Below, one piece after another: positions 17,679 through 27,048 of a stretch of 64,000 nucleotides of DNA. The notes under the pieces were generated by a model that was not told the origin of the DNA, ran no database searches, and was given only the letters and a program-made list of their open reading frames with translations. A program made the position numbers and the translations under genes. The stretch is from Ruegeria faecimaris (GTDB lineage Bacteria > Pseudomonadota > Alphaproteobacteria > Rhodobacterales > Rhodobacteraceae), in NCBI RefSeq assembly GCF_900182615.1, contig NZ_FXTE01000001.1:992001-1056000 (forward strand). The letters run 5' to 3'. The first letter of the stretch is position 1, and every line of letters starts with the position of its first letter.

Positions 17679-18110
17679 TCAGAATCTGGGATCTCTCAAG
17701 GACTGCAAGCGCCGGGCTGCATCTGTGGCAAATTTCTGGATCATCTTCTTCCGCCGGGCCGGAGCTATCTTGTCCTCTGGTGCCATACGCACGATCTCGG
17801 CGTCATAAGCATCGGCAATGATCAACCCGGTCTCGGCAGGCAACAGCTCGGTCGGAAACTCCGTATCCACTGCCCAGAAGAATCGATCACACCACTCCAA
17901 ATAGCCCTGCCATTTGGAATCCGACTGGAAATCAGCGCGGCTTGATTTACATTCGATCACCCAAAGCTCACCCTTAGGACCCAGCCCCATCACATCAACC
18001 CGCAGTCCGCGTATAGGCACGAATTCCTCAACGGATACAAAGCCATGCGCCGTCAGGTGACGGGCGACGCCACGTGCAAGTCTTTGTCCGGGTTGCAGGT
18101 CCAATGTCAT
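17679..18110 (-). CDS. mmcB: MmcB family DNA repair nuclease-like protein
   Basis: A 143-aa PD-(D/E)XK-fold protein: RVDVMGLGPKGELWVIECKSS gives the catalytic Asp and the E-C-K core. MmcB was linked to DNA-damage repair in Caulobacter. An upstream ATG (18167) is in frame, but MTLDLQPGQRLARGVARHL is the conserved start. Convergent with the 62-aa gene. Confidence 0.85.
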   Translation of the reverse strand: MTLDLQPGQRLARGVARHLTAHGFVSVEEFVPIRGLRVDVMGLGPKGELWVIECKSSRADFQSDSKWQGYLEWCDRFFWAVDTEFPTELLPAETGLIIADAYDAEIVRMAPEDKIAPARRKKMIQKFATDAARRLQSLRDPRF

Positions 18111-18160
18111 ATCCCAAATGTGAACAATTAGTGAACAAATGTAAAGTGAGCCCATACGGC

Positions 18161-18207
18161 TTGACATAGTACCATTTGGTATTGCATTAATGTGAAACCA
18201 AATGGTA
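18161..18207 (+). promoter_or_regulatory. Promoter and operator of the ArsR-SRPBCC operon
   Basis: A TTGACA -35 box (18161-18166) is followed, after 17 nt, by a CATTAAT-like -10 around 18184-18191. An inverted repeat straddles the -10: TACCATTTGGT (18170-18180) and ACCAAATGGTA (18197-18207), perfect over 11 bp with a 16-nt gap. Binding by the ArsR protein encoded 17 nt downstream would block the promoter, so autorepression is likely. Confidence 0.75.
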
Positions 18208-18223
18208 TCTCTTTAGGTTGCAT

Positions 18224-18544
18224 ATGGAAAACCAAACTCAAAACGCGTTCCGCGCTCTGGCTGACCCGACCCGCAGGGACATTGTGCAGATGTTAGCACT
18301 GCAGGACATGACGATCGCTCAGTTGACTGATCGCTTCAACATGACCCGCGCGGCGGTCAAGAAACACCTGACCGTGCTGTCGGATGGCGGCCTGATTGCC
18401 GTCGAAGCCCGTGGCCGGGAACGCATAAACCGACTTGAACCAAAAGGCATGGCCCCTGTTCTGGATTGGCTCAGCTACTTTGATCAATTCTGGGATGAAC
18501 GCCTTAACTCTCTTAAAGAAGCTGTTGAAAGGAAATCAAAATGA
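18224..18544 (+). CDS. ArsR/SmtB family winged-helix regulator
   Basis: A 106-aa repressor of the metal-independent ArsR group that pairs with SRPBCC proteins. The recognition helix segment is MTRAAVKKHLTVLSDGGLI, after ALADPTRRDIVQML. It has no metal-binding CxC. ATG at 18224 is preferred; a TTG 6 nt upstream is in frame. The partner gene overlaps by 4 nt. Confidence 0.92.
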   Translation: MENQTQNAFRALADPTRRDIVQMLALQDMTIAQLTDRFNMTRAAVKKHLTVLSDGGLIAVEARGRERINRLEPKGMAPVLDWLSYFDQFWDERLNSLKEAVERKSK

Positions 18545-18966
18545 CTGATGCCGTTCTAAGGAAATCCATCTTCCTGAGGGCCGAGCCCGAGACTGTCTGG
18601 GCCTATCTGACCAAACCCGAGAGGCTGGCGGAATGGTTTCACAAACCCGAACGCCCCCTGGCGCAGGGCCAAAAGCTTGAGATGTTCGGAACAACCAGTG
18701 GCGACCTGCTGATCTGGGGAGAGGTCCGCGAGGCGCGCCCTCCGTCTTATCTGGAATACTCGTTCACGGTTAAGCCGATGGGCGACGCGGTAAGCATCGT
18801 GAAATGGACGCTGGAACCGGTTGCGGGCGGTACACGCCTGGACCTGCTGCACGAAGGTCTGCCGCAAGGTGCCGATGCCTTTGGCCTGATCCTGGCGCTG
18901 GACAATGGCTGGGACGAGCATTTTGGCAAGATGCGCGCGTCCTTGCACGAAACTGTTGACGCCTGA
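18541..18966 (+). CDS. SRPBCC (AHSA1-like) domain protein
   Basis: A 141-aa START/Bet v1-like protein (FLRAEPETVWAYLTKPERLAEWF, WGEVREARPPSYLEYSFTV, GGTRLDLLHEGLP), a fold with a deep hydrophobic pocket. It overlaps the ArsR gene (ATGA), and such pairs are common; the ligand or partner is unknown. A terminator-like hairpin follows. Confidence 0.9.
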   Translation: MTDAVLRKSIFLRAEPETVWAYLTKPERLAEWFHKPERPLAQGQKLEMFGTTSGDLLIWGEVREARPPSYLEYSFTVKPMGDAVSIVKWTLEPVAGGTRLDLLHEGLPQGADAFGLILALDNGWDEHFGKMRASLHETVDA

Positions 18967-18976
18967 CCCCTTGTAC

Positions 18977-19015
18977 GAACCCGCCGGACGCCCTACTTAG
19001 GCCCGTGGCGGGTTC
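18977..19015 (+). terminator. Terminator-like hairpin after the SRPBCC gene
   Basis: A perfect 9-bp stem, GAACCCGCC (18977-18985) with GGCGGGTTC (19007-19015), around a 21-nt loop, 10 nt after the stop. A pyrimidine stretch (TGCCCTTCTT) follows. The rest, up to 19241, holds no gene I can support. Confidence 0.55.
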
Positions 19016-19241
19016 TGCCCTTCTTGTGACTGGTAGCATTCTGGTGGCCTTAAGCAATTCCGAGGGGGCTGGCTCTGTTCAGGTCCTGGCCTGATTACCT
19101 GGCGCCCACCTGTACATACAGGTCCTCGGGAATCAAACCGCACGGTTGACTGGTGGTCCCGCCACACTCGATCCAAACTCCGGCAGGAAATAGCCGGATT
19201 TACGAGCTCTGGGTTCTGACCTGCGGGCCAGATCGCGCTAA

Positions 19242-20138
19242 TCAAACCTGGATCAGACAGGCATCAAGAAATGCTTTTACGGGTTCGGGTTGCCGAATGG
19301 CACGGGGCTGCACAATCACAACATTAAAATACCCGATATCCTGTGCCAGCGGACGCGCGACGACCGCATCGCCTTCTATCGTGCGGCTCGCCTCTGGCGG
19401 AAAACCAACCAGCGTGAACCCAAGCCCTTTGCCAACATAGGCATGCACCAACTCTCGTGATTGCGAGGTCAGCGGCACTTCTGGATCAAGCCCGGCGGCC
19501 TGCAACAGGTCAAGATAGCTTGGACCCGGACCGGAACGCGACACTGCAATGTAGGGCAAGCCTGTCAGCTGCTCAAGCTGTACGCTGTCGGCATGCGCCA
19601 TAGGGTGGGAGGCCGGAAGTAAAACCAGAGGCGCCAGTTCTTTGAGTACTTCAACGTGATGACGTTGGGGATCAAACCCTTGATCAAACACCACAAGCGC
19701 GTCCAACTCGCCCGCATCCAGCGCAGCAACGAGGTTCGGGAAATCATCCTCAACAACCTCGATGCGGATACCGGGATGGCTTTGGCGAAAAGCCAGAACA
19801 GCTGGTAGAATGATCTTCTGCGCAATTGCATAGTGTGTCCCGATCACAATAGACCCTGTTTTACCCTCAGCCATCACAGCGGCCCGATTGCCGAGCGCGC
19901 CTGCTTGCATCAGCAACGCTTCGGAATCCGTCAAAAAGGCTGCGCCAACGCGGGTCAACCTCATCCCGCGTGCGGGAAAGCGATCAAACAACGTCAAACC
20001 AGTGACATCTTCGAGTTTGTCGATTGCCGATGAAATAGCGGCGGCCGAAACATTCAGGTTCCTGGCTGCCTGCGCGATACCGCCACATCGCGCCGTCTCG
20101 GCGAAGAACGACAACTGGCGCAAAGTGAAACGTATCAT
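19242..20138 (-). CDS. LysR family transcriptional regulator
   Basis: A 298-aa LTTR. The N-terminal helix-turn-helix covers about residues 4-62 (ARCGGIAQAARNLNVSAAAIS), followed by the inducer-binding domain. The first ATG with a proper context is 20138 (a TTG precedes it). Divergent from the dioxygenase gene with 90 bp between; LysR proteins usually control such a neighbour, so this is its likely regulator. Confidence 0.93.
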   Translation of the reverse strand: MIRFTLRQLSFFAETARCGGIAQAARNLNVSAAAISSAIDKLEDVTGLTLFDRFPARGMRLTRVGAAFLTDSEALLMQAGALGNRAAVMAEGKTGSIVIGTHYAIAQKIILPAVLAFRQSHPGIRIEVVEDDFPNLVAALDAGELDALVVFDQGFDPQRHHVEVLKELAPLVLLPASHPMAHADSVQLEQLTGLPYIAVSRSGPGPSYLDLLQAAGLDPEVPLTSQSRELVHAYVGKGLGFTLVGFPPEASRTIEGDAVVARPLAQDIGYFNVVIVQPRAIRQPEPVKAFLDACLIQV

Positions 20139-20228
20139 CAATAAAATCTTCTCTTTACAAATTTTAAATCAGTTTTTTCGACCTTTAGCAATGCGCTACC
20201 CTGCGTTTGAAACTCAGGGAGAAAGCAG

Positions 20229-21056
20229 ATGGACATCAGACCACTTACCGGCGGTGTGGGCGCAGAGATCATCGGCGCCGATATCCGAGACGGCAGCCTG
20301 TTCGACGCCATTCATACGGCCTTTGCTCAGCACTCTGTCATCGTACTCAGAGCGCAGGATGTCGGCCCGGATGAGCATCTGGCGTTTGCCCAACGCTTTG
20401 GCGCGATCAACATCAACCGCTTCTTCAGGCCGGTCGATGGGCATCCAGAAATCGCTATGGTGCTGAAGGAAAAGGATCAGAAAGAGGCCATCGGAGAGGG
20501 CTGGCATACCGATCATTCCTATGACCAAATCCCGGCGATGGGGTCTATCCTGCATGCTTTGGAAACCCCGCCCTTTGGAGGCGACACGCTGTTCGTCTCG
20601 ATGGGTGCGGCTTATGAGGCGCTGTCACCTACCATGCGGAGCTTTCTGGATGGGCTCTGGGCGGTTCATTCCTCTCGGCACGTTTTTGGAACAAGCACAC
20701 AGGACAGTGAAGCGGCGCAAAGTGGTCGGCTAAGCAATGCACAGGCAGCCACCCAAGACGCGCGACATCCTGTGATCATAAAACACCCCCTCAGCGGGCG
20801 GCGCGGTATTTATGTGAATCCAGTGTTCACAACCCATATCGAAGGCCTGAGCGCCGATGAATCAGCAGCCATCCTTGCAATGCTATATGACCATTGCCAG
20901 CAACCCGAGTTCCAATGCCGCATTCGTTGGCAAACAGGCGACATGACCATCTGGGACAACCGGGCCACATGGCACAAAGCGGTCAATGACTATCATGGAT
21001 TTCGACGATTGATGCACAGGGTTACCGTGGAGGGTGTCGCCTTGTCTGCCGAATGA
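20229..21056 (+). CDS. TauD/TfdA family 2-oxoglutarate-dependent dioxygenase
   Basis: A 275-aa Fe(II)/2-oxoglutarate oxygenase. The iron ligands are His93 and Asp95 (WHTDHSY) and the distal His in TWHKAV near residue 250; the Arg for 2-oxoglutarate lies in the following FRRLMHR. Relatives act on taurine, 2,4-D or other small acids, and the substrate here is not readable. A good AGGGAG site precedes the ATG. Probably controlled by the divergent LysR gene. Confidence 0.9.
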   Translation: MDIRPLTGGVGAEIIGADIRDGSLFDAIHTAFAQHSVIVLRAQDVGPDEHLAFAQRFGAININRFFRPVDGHPEIAMVLKEKDQKEAIGEGWHTDHSYDQIPAMGSILHALETPPFGGDTLFVSMGAAYEALSPTMRSFLDGLWAVHSSRHVFGTSTQDSEAAQSGRLSNAQAATQDARHPVIIKHPLSGRRGIYVNPVFTTHIEGLSADESAAILAMLYDHCQQPEFQCRIRWQTGDMTIWDNRATWHKAVNDYHGFRRLMHRVTVEGVALSAE

Positions 21057-21168
21057 CCCGAACCCTGTCAGACAAAAGTCACAACGCAGTCAGACTAAAA
21101 CTGACGCCCTGACCTACCAATTACGGCGGGCAAGCTCTGCGTCCACCTCAACCGGCGTGTCACCTGTC

Positions 21169-21474
21169 TTAACGCCCAGTACGTGCCTCTTGTTTGATCA
21201 AGGCAGGCTTTAGCCTGACAGAAACCGGCGTTCCACCGCGCGGACCGCCGGGTTTTTCGGCCATGCTCATAATGGCATAGGCAAACTGTACACCGGCAAA
21301 GACGATCCCGTTCATGAACCAGATCATCGCCAGAGCAACCAGGCCGATATCAGAACCAGTAATCAGATGACGCAGGTTGGCGACATTCAGGGCCAGAAGC
21401 ACCCCGACAAAAATTGCCGAGATGGCAAAGCCCCAGGCCACTTGCGTGATATACAAACGGATCAGTTTGGGCAT
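21169..21474 (-). CDS. Small conserved membrane protein
   Basis: A 101-aa hypothetical protein with two hydrophobic helices (about residues 11-31 and 42-66) and a basic C-terminal tail (GGPRGGTPVSVRLKP), so the tail is probably cytoplasmic. I do not recognise a named family. ATG 21474 has a GAGG site 8 nt upstream; the ATG at 21486 does not. It lies 60 bp after nusB on the same strand and may end that operon. Confidence 0.7.
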   Translation of the reverse strand: MPKLIRLYITQVAWGFAISAIFVGVLLALNVANLRHLITGSDIGLVALAMIWFMNGIVFAGVQFAYAIMSMAEKPGGPRGGTPVSVRLKPALIKQEARTGR

Positions 21475-21533
21475 GGCGGACCTCATTGCGCTATAATATT
21501 CAGTTTAACGCATATTTGATCCGTGTAAACGCG

Positions 21534-22016
21534 TCAGAACGCCTCGGGCTTGGCCTCGTGCGCCATGTGATCCAGCACTGCGTTGACAAATTTGGTCTCT
21601 TTACCTTCGGGGAAGAAGGCCCGCGCCACATCGACGAATTCAGTGATGACCACCTTGGGCGGTGTGTCGTTCTGTGTCAGCTCTGCTCCGGCGGCCCGGA
21701 AGGCCGCACGCAGGGTCGGGTCGATCCGGGCAATCGGCCATTTGGCAACCAAAGCACGATCGGTCATCTGATCGATCGGCGCCTGATAATTGACCGCATC
21801 TTCAACCAGCTTGCGGAACAGGCGAATATCGCCGTCCAGCATTTCCTCGCCCTCATAGACGGCGCCAAAGCGGTGATCCAGAAACTCGGTCACAACCTGA
21901 TCGGTTGTCTGACCCGATTGCTCCATCTGGAACAGCGCCTGCACGGCATAGAGCCGAGCGGCGGATTTCATCAGGCGTTTCTGGTTGGCCGGTTTTGGCG
22001 CGTCTGTCTTGGTCAT
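21534..22016 (-). CDS. nusB: Transcription antitermination factor NusB
   Basis: A 160-aa RNA-binding helical protein acting with NusE in rRNA antitermination. The segments RLYAVQALFQMEQSG, DHRFGAV and VVITEFVDVARAF are typical. The start overlaps the ribH stop (ATGA), giving the usual ribH-nusB coupling. Confidence 0.95.
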   Translation of the reverse strand: MTKTDAPKPANQKRLMKSAARLYAVQALFQMEQSGQTTDQVVTEFLDHRFGAVYEGEEMLDGDIRLFRKLVEDAVNYQAPIDQMTDRALVAKWPIARIDPTLRAAFRAAGAELTQNDTPPKVVITEFVDVARAFFPEGKETKFVNAVLDHMAHEAKPEAF

Positions 22017-22564
22017 GCTGTCGTGGATCCGTTGCTGTCGCCCGCCACAAGGATGGACTCGGACGGCGGCTTGAACCCGACGCCCTTTTTGGAAGAGCCC
22101 CACTTACGGCTGAGCGCGATCAGATGCAAGGCCGCAACGGCAGCTCCGCCCCCTTTATTCATTTTTTCCGGATTGGCGCGCACTTCGGCCTGATCGTCAT
22201 TCTCGACTGTCAGGATACCGTTGCCGATGCACAGCCCCTGCAGACCCATCAGTTGGATGGCACGGCTGGAGTCGTTGCAGACGGTTTCGTAATGCGTGGT
22301 CTCTCCGCGAATGACACAGCCCAGCGCGACATAGCCGTCAAAATTGCACTGACGGTCCGCCATGGCGATAGCCGTCGGGATTTCCAAGGCGCCGGGCACT
22401 TCGACCACATCACAGGTGCCGCCTGCCCCTTCGATCTCGGCCTTTGCGCCAGCCACCAGATTGTCAGCGATGGCGCGATAGAACGGGGCCACAACGATCA
22501 ACAGCTTGACGGGTTTGTCGAAACTCGGTGTCGGCAACACGCCGTGTTTGTCTTGTTCAGCCAC
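22013..22564 (-). CDS. ribH: 6,7-dimethyl-8-ribityllumazine synthase
   Basis: Condenses the 4-carbon phosphate from RibB with the ribityl-aminopyrimidine to form lumazine. The active-site segments VVEVPGALEIPTA, GCVIRGETTHYE and GNGILTVENDDQA are present, including the catalytic His. At 183 aa it is slightly long at the C-terminus (GSSKKGVGFKPPSE tail). Two nt downstream of ribBA and overlapping nusB. Confidence 0.97.
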   Translation of the reverse strand: MAEQDKHGVLPTPSFDKPVKLLIVVAPFYRAIADNLVAGAKAEIEGAGGTCDVVEVPGALEIPTAIAMADRQCNFDGYVALGCVIRGETTHYETVCNDSSRAIQLMGLQGLCIGNGILTVENDDQAEVRANPEKMNKGGGAAVAALHLIALSRKWGSSKKGVGFKPPSESILVAGDSNGSTTA

Positions 22565-22566
22565 AA

Positions 22567-23688
22567 TCAGTCCTCCCTGAGGATTGAACGGGTCCCGACA
22601 ATGGACAGGCCAAATGCGTCGAGCCCGAGATAAACGGTTTCCGGCGAGTCGGTCAGCAGCACAAGTTCCTGGATCCCCATCTTGGACAGGATCTGCGCCC
22701 CCAGACCGGTTTGTTTGATGGTGCGTGGGCCCTCATCTTCAGCCGCATAGAGCGAGTTGCGCGGTTGGCGGAACAGACAGACCACACCGCGCCCTTCATC
22801 CGCAATCTTTTCCATCGCGCGCGGCAGCTCACGTGAGGATTTCGGGCCAAGACCCAGAATGTCGGGCGCCTCGTGCAGCGCATGGGTCCGGGTCAAAACC
22901 GGCTCAGGCGTGGTGATGTCACCCTTGACCATCACGACATGTTCGATGCCATGGGTCTGATCGGTGAAAATCCGCATTTCCCAGTCGCCGCCATATTCGG
23001 ATTTGACGGTTTCCCGAGATGTCTCAACCACGAGATTGTCATTGCGCGACCGGTAGGCGATCAAGTCGCTGATCGTGCCGATCTTCAACCCGTGTTCCTT
23101 GGCGAATTCGACCAGGTCAGGCAGCCGCGCCATGGTTCCGTCAGGGTTCATGATCTCGCAGATCACGCCCGAAGGGTTCAACCCGGCCAGGCGTGAGATA
23201 TCAACGGCGGCCTCGGTATGGCCCGCGCGCACCAGCACCCCGCCCCGCTTGGCCCGCAAGGGGAAGACGTGACCCGGCGTGGCGATATGGACCATCGTGT
23301 TTTGCTCGTTGATCGCAGTCGCCACGGTCAGCGCCCGGTCACCAGCGGAAATGCCAGTCGACACTCCCTCGCGCGCTTCAATCGACACGGTGAACGCGGT
23401 CTCATGACGTGACGAGTTGTTCACCGCCATCATCGGCAGACCCAACGTGTCAATCCGTTCCGCCGTCATCGGCAGGCAGATCAGGCCACGACCATGGGTG
23501 GCCATGAAATTAATTGCCTCAGCATCAGCGAACTCGGCGGCAATCACCAGATCGCCCTCATTCTCGCGATCTTCGTGATCAACCAGGATATACATCCGGC
23601 CTCTGCGCGCCTCGTCGATGATCTCTTTGATCGGGCTGATTGCCGCGCGCAGCTGGGCCTCGACCGGTCCGGGAGTTTCAAAGCTCAT
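22567..23688 (-). CDS. ribBA: RibBA: DHBP synthase with degenerate GTP cyclohydrolase II half
   Basis: A 373-aa two-domain protein. The N-terminal RibB domain is intact ([12 protein letters not shown] at residues 38-49, [10 protein letters not shown] at 154-163) and makes dihydroxybutanone phosphate. The C-terminal half resembles GTP cyclohydrolase II but residues 266-290, where the three zinc cysteines should be, hold no Cys at all, and the HRQEGR-type segment reads FRQPRNS. This half is therefore unlikely to open GTP, and a separate RibA elsewhere is expected. Start chosen at MSFETPG; the frame is open 63 codons further upstream. Confidence 0.93.
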   Translation of the reverse strand: MSFETPGPVEAQLRAAISPIKEIIDEARRGRMYILVDHEDRENEGDLVIAAEFADAEAINFMATHGRGLICLPMTAERIDTLGLPMMAVNNSSRHETAFTVSIEAREGVSTGISAGDRALTVATAINEQNTMVHIATPGHVFPLRAKRGGVLVRAGHTEAAVDISRLAGLNPSGVICEIMNPDGTMARLPDLVEFAKEHGLKIGTISDLIAYRSRNDNLVVETSRETVKSEYGGDWEMRIFTDQTHGIEHVVMVKGDITTPEPVLTRTHALHEAPDILGLGPKSSRELPRAMEKIADEGRGVVCLFRQPRNSLYAAEDEGPRTIKQTGLGAQILSKMGIQELVLLTDSPETVYLGLDAFGLSIVGTRSILRED

Positions 23689-23797
23689 GGGGCAGCCTTT
23701 CACATGCCAAGTTTGACCGGGTGGATAGACCACCGCGCGGTCAAAGACCAGACCGCATGCGGCACCGTTCCGGTCAGACGCGACGTTGAATTGTGGA

Positions 23798-24385
23798 CTA
23801 GGACATTTCAGCGAGGCGCGCGACATAGCGAGCCAGCGTGTCGATCTCAAGATTGACCCGGTCGCCGATGCCGACATCCCCCCAGGTCGTCACCTCTTTG
23901 GTGTGCGGAATGAAGTTGATACCAAAATCGCACCCGTCCACATCGTTTACGGTCAAAGAAGTACCGTTCAGCGCAACTGATCCCTTGGGCGCAATGAAGC
24001 GAGCCAGATCTTTGGGTGCGCGCAAGGTTACCCGCGTGCTGTCGCCCTCGTCCAGAACGGCGACCACTTCTGCGACGCCATCAACATGACCAGACACGAT
24101 ATGACCGCCCAACTCATCTCCGACCTTCAGCGCGCGTTCCAGATTGACGCGTTTGCCGACGGTCCAGCGATCCAGGTTTGTTTTCGAAACGGTTTCCGCG
24201 CTGATTTGCACATCATACCAGTCTTCGCCCAGTGCGATGACTGTCAGGCAAACGCCGTCGCTGGCAATGGATGCACCAATATCAATCCCCGGGGTATTGT
24301 AGGCGGTTTTGATCCGCGCCCGCAGATCGCCTTGCTGCTCCAGTTCGGTGATGGTGCCGATATCTGTGACGATCCCCGTAAACAT
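23798..24385 (-). CDS. ribE: Riboflavin synthase, alpha subunit
   Basis: Dismutates two lumazines to riboflavin. A 195-aa protein with two lumazine-binding repeats; the family start MFTGIVTDIGTI and the second-repeat GGHIVSGHVDGVAEV and GTSLTVNDVD are clear. First gene of the ribE-ribBA-ribH-nusB group; no FMN riboswitch is seen in the 138 bp before it. Confidence 0.96.
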   Translation of the reverse strand: MFTGIVTDIGTITELEQQGDLRARIKTAYNTPGIDIGASIASDGVCLTVIALGEDWYDVQISAETVSKTNLDRWTVGKRVNLERALKVGDELGGHIVSGHVDGVAEVVAVLDEGDSTRVTLRAPKDLARFIAPKGSVALNGTSLTVNDVDGCDFGINFIPHTKEVTTWGDVGIGDRVNLEIDTLARYVARLAEMS

Positions 24386-24523
24386 TGCGTTAACCCTCTG
24401 TTTCTAACCTGATGCCAGCGCTCACCGTCGAGGTAAGCGTAAGCGCGCCTACGGGCAAGCCCCAGGTTGCCGCAAATACGACAAACAGGCATAATTCCTC
24501 ATCTAACGACAAGAGCAGCAGAA

Positions 24524-25822
24524 ATGTTACCACTCAACGGCGCTGCGCAAAAACGCGTATTTCTTTTCCTGCAAGGACCGCACGGGCCGTTTTTTGGCGC
24601 GCTTGGTAAGATCCTGCGCGCAGCGGGTTCCGAGGTGTGGCGCGTGGGTTTCAACGCCGGGGATCAGGCTTTCTGGTCTGATAAGGCCAGCTTTATTCCC
24701 TATGCTGGCAAACCCGAGAACTGGCCGGCAAAATTTGTTGACCTGGTTGTCGGCCGCGAGGTGACAGACATTGTCCTGTATGGCGATACGCGTCCAATCC
24801 ACGCCCAAGCCATCCGCATCGCCCGCGCCCACGGGATCACTGTTCATGTTTTCGAAGAAGGGTATCTGAGGCCCTGGTGGGTCACCTACGAACGCACAGG
24901 TACGAATGGCAATTCGCATCTGATGAATCTGGAAGTTACCCAGATGCAGCGAGCGCTGGAGCGTACTGATGCGCCGATGCCGCCCCCTCCGACGCATTGG
25001 GGTGATATGCGACAGCATATTTTCTATGGCGCGCTGTATCATTGGTTCGTTCTGTTCCTGAACGGCAAGTATCGCAATTTTCGAACCCACCGTGACCTAC
25101 CGGTTTCGAAAGAGTTCAGGCTGTATTTCAAACGGCTGGCAATGATGCCGTTCCACAGAATCCGGAGGCGAATGGCGACGGAGCGGGTCCGGCGGGGCGG
25201 GTTTCCCTATCACTTGGCATTGCTGCAACTGGGACATGACAGTTCGGTTCAGTCACACTCGGACTTTGACTGCATGTCCGAGTTTCTTGAGCAGGTACTG
25301 CACGGTTTTGCAAATGGCGCACCAACGCACCATCATCTGGTCATCAAAGAACACCCGCTGGAAAATCATCGGGAACCATTGCGCCAGGTGGCACGCAAAC
25401 TGGCCAAAACACTGGGTATCGCTGATCGGGTCCATTATGTACCCGGGGGCAAACTGGCCACATTGCTCAACGAAGCGAGCTCGGCCGTGACGATCAATTC
25501 AACTGCGGGTCAGCAGGTATTGTGGCGCGGCATTCCTCTGCGCGCCTTTGGCAAATCGGTCTATGACAAGCCCGAATTTGTTTCCAACCAACCGATCACT
25601 GATTTCTTTTCCAATCCAGATATCCCCGATACCGAAGCCTATCAAAGCTATAGGCGTTTTCTGCTAGATACCAGTCAGGTCCCCGGCGGGTTTTATTCAC
25701 GCCGTGGGCGGCGGCAGTTGCTTAGGCGCGCCGTGGATATGATGCTAAGGGCGAAAGATCCCTACCAATCCGTGCTGACCGACAAAGAGGCGCGGACGCC
25801 ACAGTTGAGGATCGTTGAGTAA
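24524..25822 (+). CDS. Capsular polysaccharide protein, KpsS/LipB family
   Basis: A 432-aa cytoplasmic glycosyltransferase-like protein. KpsS adds the first beta-Kdo to phosphatidylglycerol when capsule lipid anchors are built. The opening RVFLFLQGPHGPFF, the W-R-V-G-F-N-A-G-D segment, VFEEGYLRPWW and the C-terminal INSTAGQQVLWRGIPLRAFG are family marks. ATG 24524 is chosen; an upstream TTG (24467) is in frame. It starts a plus-strand cassette of three genes placed between ribE and ribD. Confidence 0.88.
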   Translation: MLPLNGAAQKRVFLFLQGPHGPFFGALGKILRAAGSEVWRVGFNAGDQAFWSDKASFIPYAGKPENWPAKFVDLVVGREVTDIVLYGDTRPIHAQAIRIARAHGITVHVFEEGYLRPWWVTYERTGTNGNSHLMNLEVTQMQRALERTDAPMPPPPTHWGDMRQHIFYGALYHWFVLFLNGKYRNFRTHRDLPVSKEFRLYFKRLAMMPFHRIRRRMATERVRRGGFPYHLALLQLGHDSSVQSHSDFDCMSEFLEQVLHGFANGAPTHHHLVIKEHPLENHREPLRQVARKLAKTLGIADRVHYVPGGKLATLLNEASSAVTINSTAGQQVLWRGIPLRAFGKSVYDKPEFVSNQPITDFFSNPDIPDTEAYQSYRRFLLDTSQVPGGFYSRRGRRQLLRRAVDMMLRAKDPYQSVLTDKEARTPQLRIVE

Positions 25823-25914
25823 ATCACCCCTCTTGATGCTGGCGATTGCAGTTGGAAACAAGTACGCTGCTGGAAACAAAAGACCAAAACCAAGACGTTC
25901 GAGGATATTCGGCA

Positions 25915-27048
25915 GTGCAGCGCTTTCCAATCCGATGGGGACGGGGTGTAACCCTTGTGGCCGCTCTTGGCCTGCTGGCCGCGTGCCAACTACCTAAAAC
26001 CGGCCCAAACAAATCCGAAATCCTTGCCGGTTCGACCACAAAAGGTGGAAACGCCTATGTTGTTGAGGTCGACGACCGGGTGGCGCAGGTCACGTCGGCA
26101 GTGCCTCAATACGGGTTCTCGCAAACCTTCCGTAGCGCTCAGAACCTGACCGCCGACACGGTTCGTCCGGGTGATGTACTGGGCCTGACAATCTGGGAAA
26201 ACGTAGATGACGGGCTGTTATCCGGAGAGACCGGCGCCTCAACATCCCTGGAAGAGGTACAGGTCGACAGCGAGGGCTTCATCTTTGTTCCCTATGCCGG
26301 GCGCCTGCGCGCAGCCGGAAACACGCCGGAACAGCTTCGCATGTTGATCACGGAAAAGCTCCAGGATCAGACCCCTGATCCTCAGGTCGAAGTGCGCCGT
26401 ATCGCCGGGGACGGATCAACCGTTTCGCTGTCGGGCACCCTGTCCGCACCCGGGATCTATCCGATCGAACGACCAACCCGCACACTGGCCGGAATGCTGA
26501 CACGGGCTGGCGGCGTGATCGAAGGGTCCGATATCGCCCTGGTGACACTGATCCGAGGCAATCAAAAAGGGACGGTCTGGTACAATGACTTGTTCCGCAA
26601 CCCGGAATTTGACGTTGCCCTGCGGGGTGGCGACCGCATTCTAGTCGAAGCCGACAACCGGTCCTATGTCGCCTTGGGGGCGACGGGCGGTCAGTCGCGC
26701 GTGGCATTCGACAGTCAGGATCTGTCCGCGCTGGAAGCGCTGGCACAGGTTGGTGGCTTACAGCCCCTGTCTTCGGACCCGACCGGCATTTTCGTTCTAC
26801 GAAAGGAACGACAGGACATTGTCCGGTCAGTCATGGGAAAACCGGACCTGCAGGGAGAGCAGCGCATGATCTACGTGCTGAACCTGACAGCACCCAATGG
26901 CCTTTTCATCGCCCGTGACTTTGTCATCCGCGATGATGACACAATTTACGTCACCGAAGCACCTTACGCGCAATGGAGCAAATCCATCTCGTTGATCGCC
27001 GGTGGCCTGACCCCGCTTGCCAATGTCACGACACTGACAGGCGGATGA
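25915..27048 (+). CDS. Polysaccharide export lipoprotein, Wza/CtrA/BexD (OPX) family
   Basis: A 377-aa outer-membrane export protein. A signal peptide ends in the lipobox LLAAC, so it is lipid-anchored. The Poly_export domain follows (VRPGDVLGLTIWENV, then the SLBB-like GTLSAPGIYPIERP and LALGATGGQ-like repeats). It forms the periplasm-to-surface channel for capsule. The frame opens at TTG 25846, but GTG 25915 with GAGGA 10 nt before it gives a proper signal peptide. Its stop overlaps the kpsC-like start. Confidence 0.9.
   Translation: MQRFPIRWGRGVTLVAALGLLAACQLPKTGPNKSEILAGSTTKGGNAYVVEVDDRVAQVTSAVPQYGFSQTFRSAQNLTADTVRPGDVLGLTIWENVDDGLLSGETGASTSLEEVQVDSEGFIFVPYAGRLRAAGNTPEQLRMLITEKLQDQTPDPQVEVRRIAGDGSTVSLSGTLSAPGIYPIERPTRTLAGMLTRAGGVIEGSDIALVTLIRGNQKGTVWYNDLFRNPEFDVALRGGDRILVEADNRSYVALGATGGQSRVAFDSQDLSALEALAQVGGLQPLSSDPTGIFVLRKERQDIVRSVMGKPDLQGEQRMIYVLNLTAPNGLFIARDFVIRDDDTIYVTEAPYAQWSKSISLIAGGLTPLANVTTLTGG

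Noticed and set aside
24386..24523. FMN riboswitch ahead of ribE or the capsule cassette
   Set aside because: The conserved RFN-element blocks are not present on either strand.
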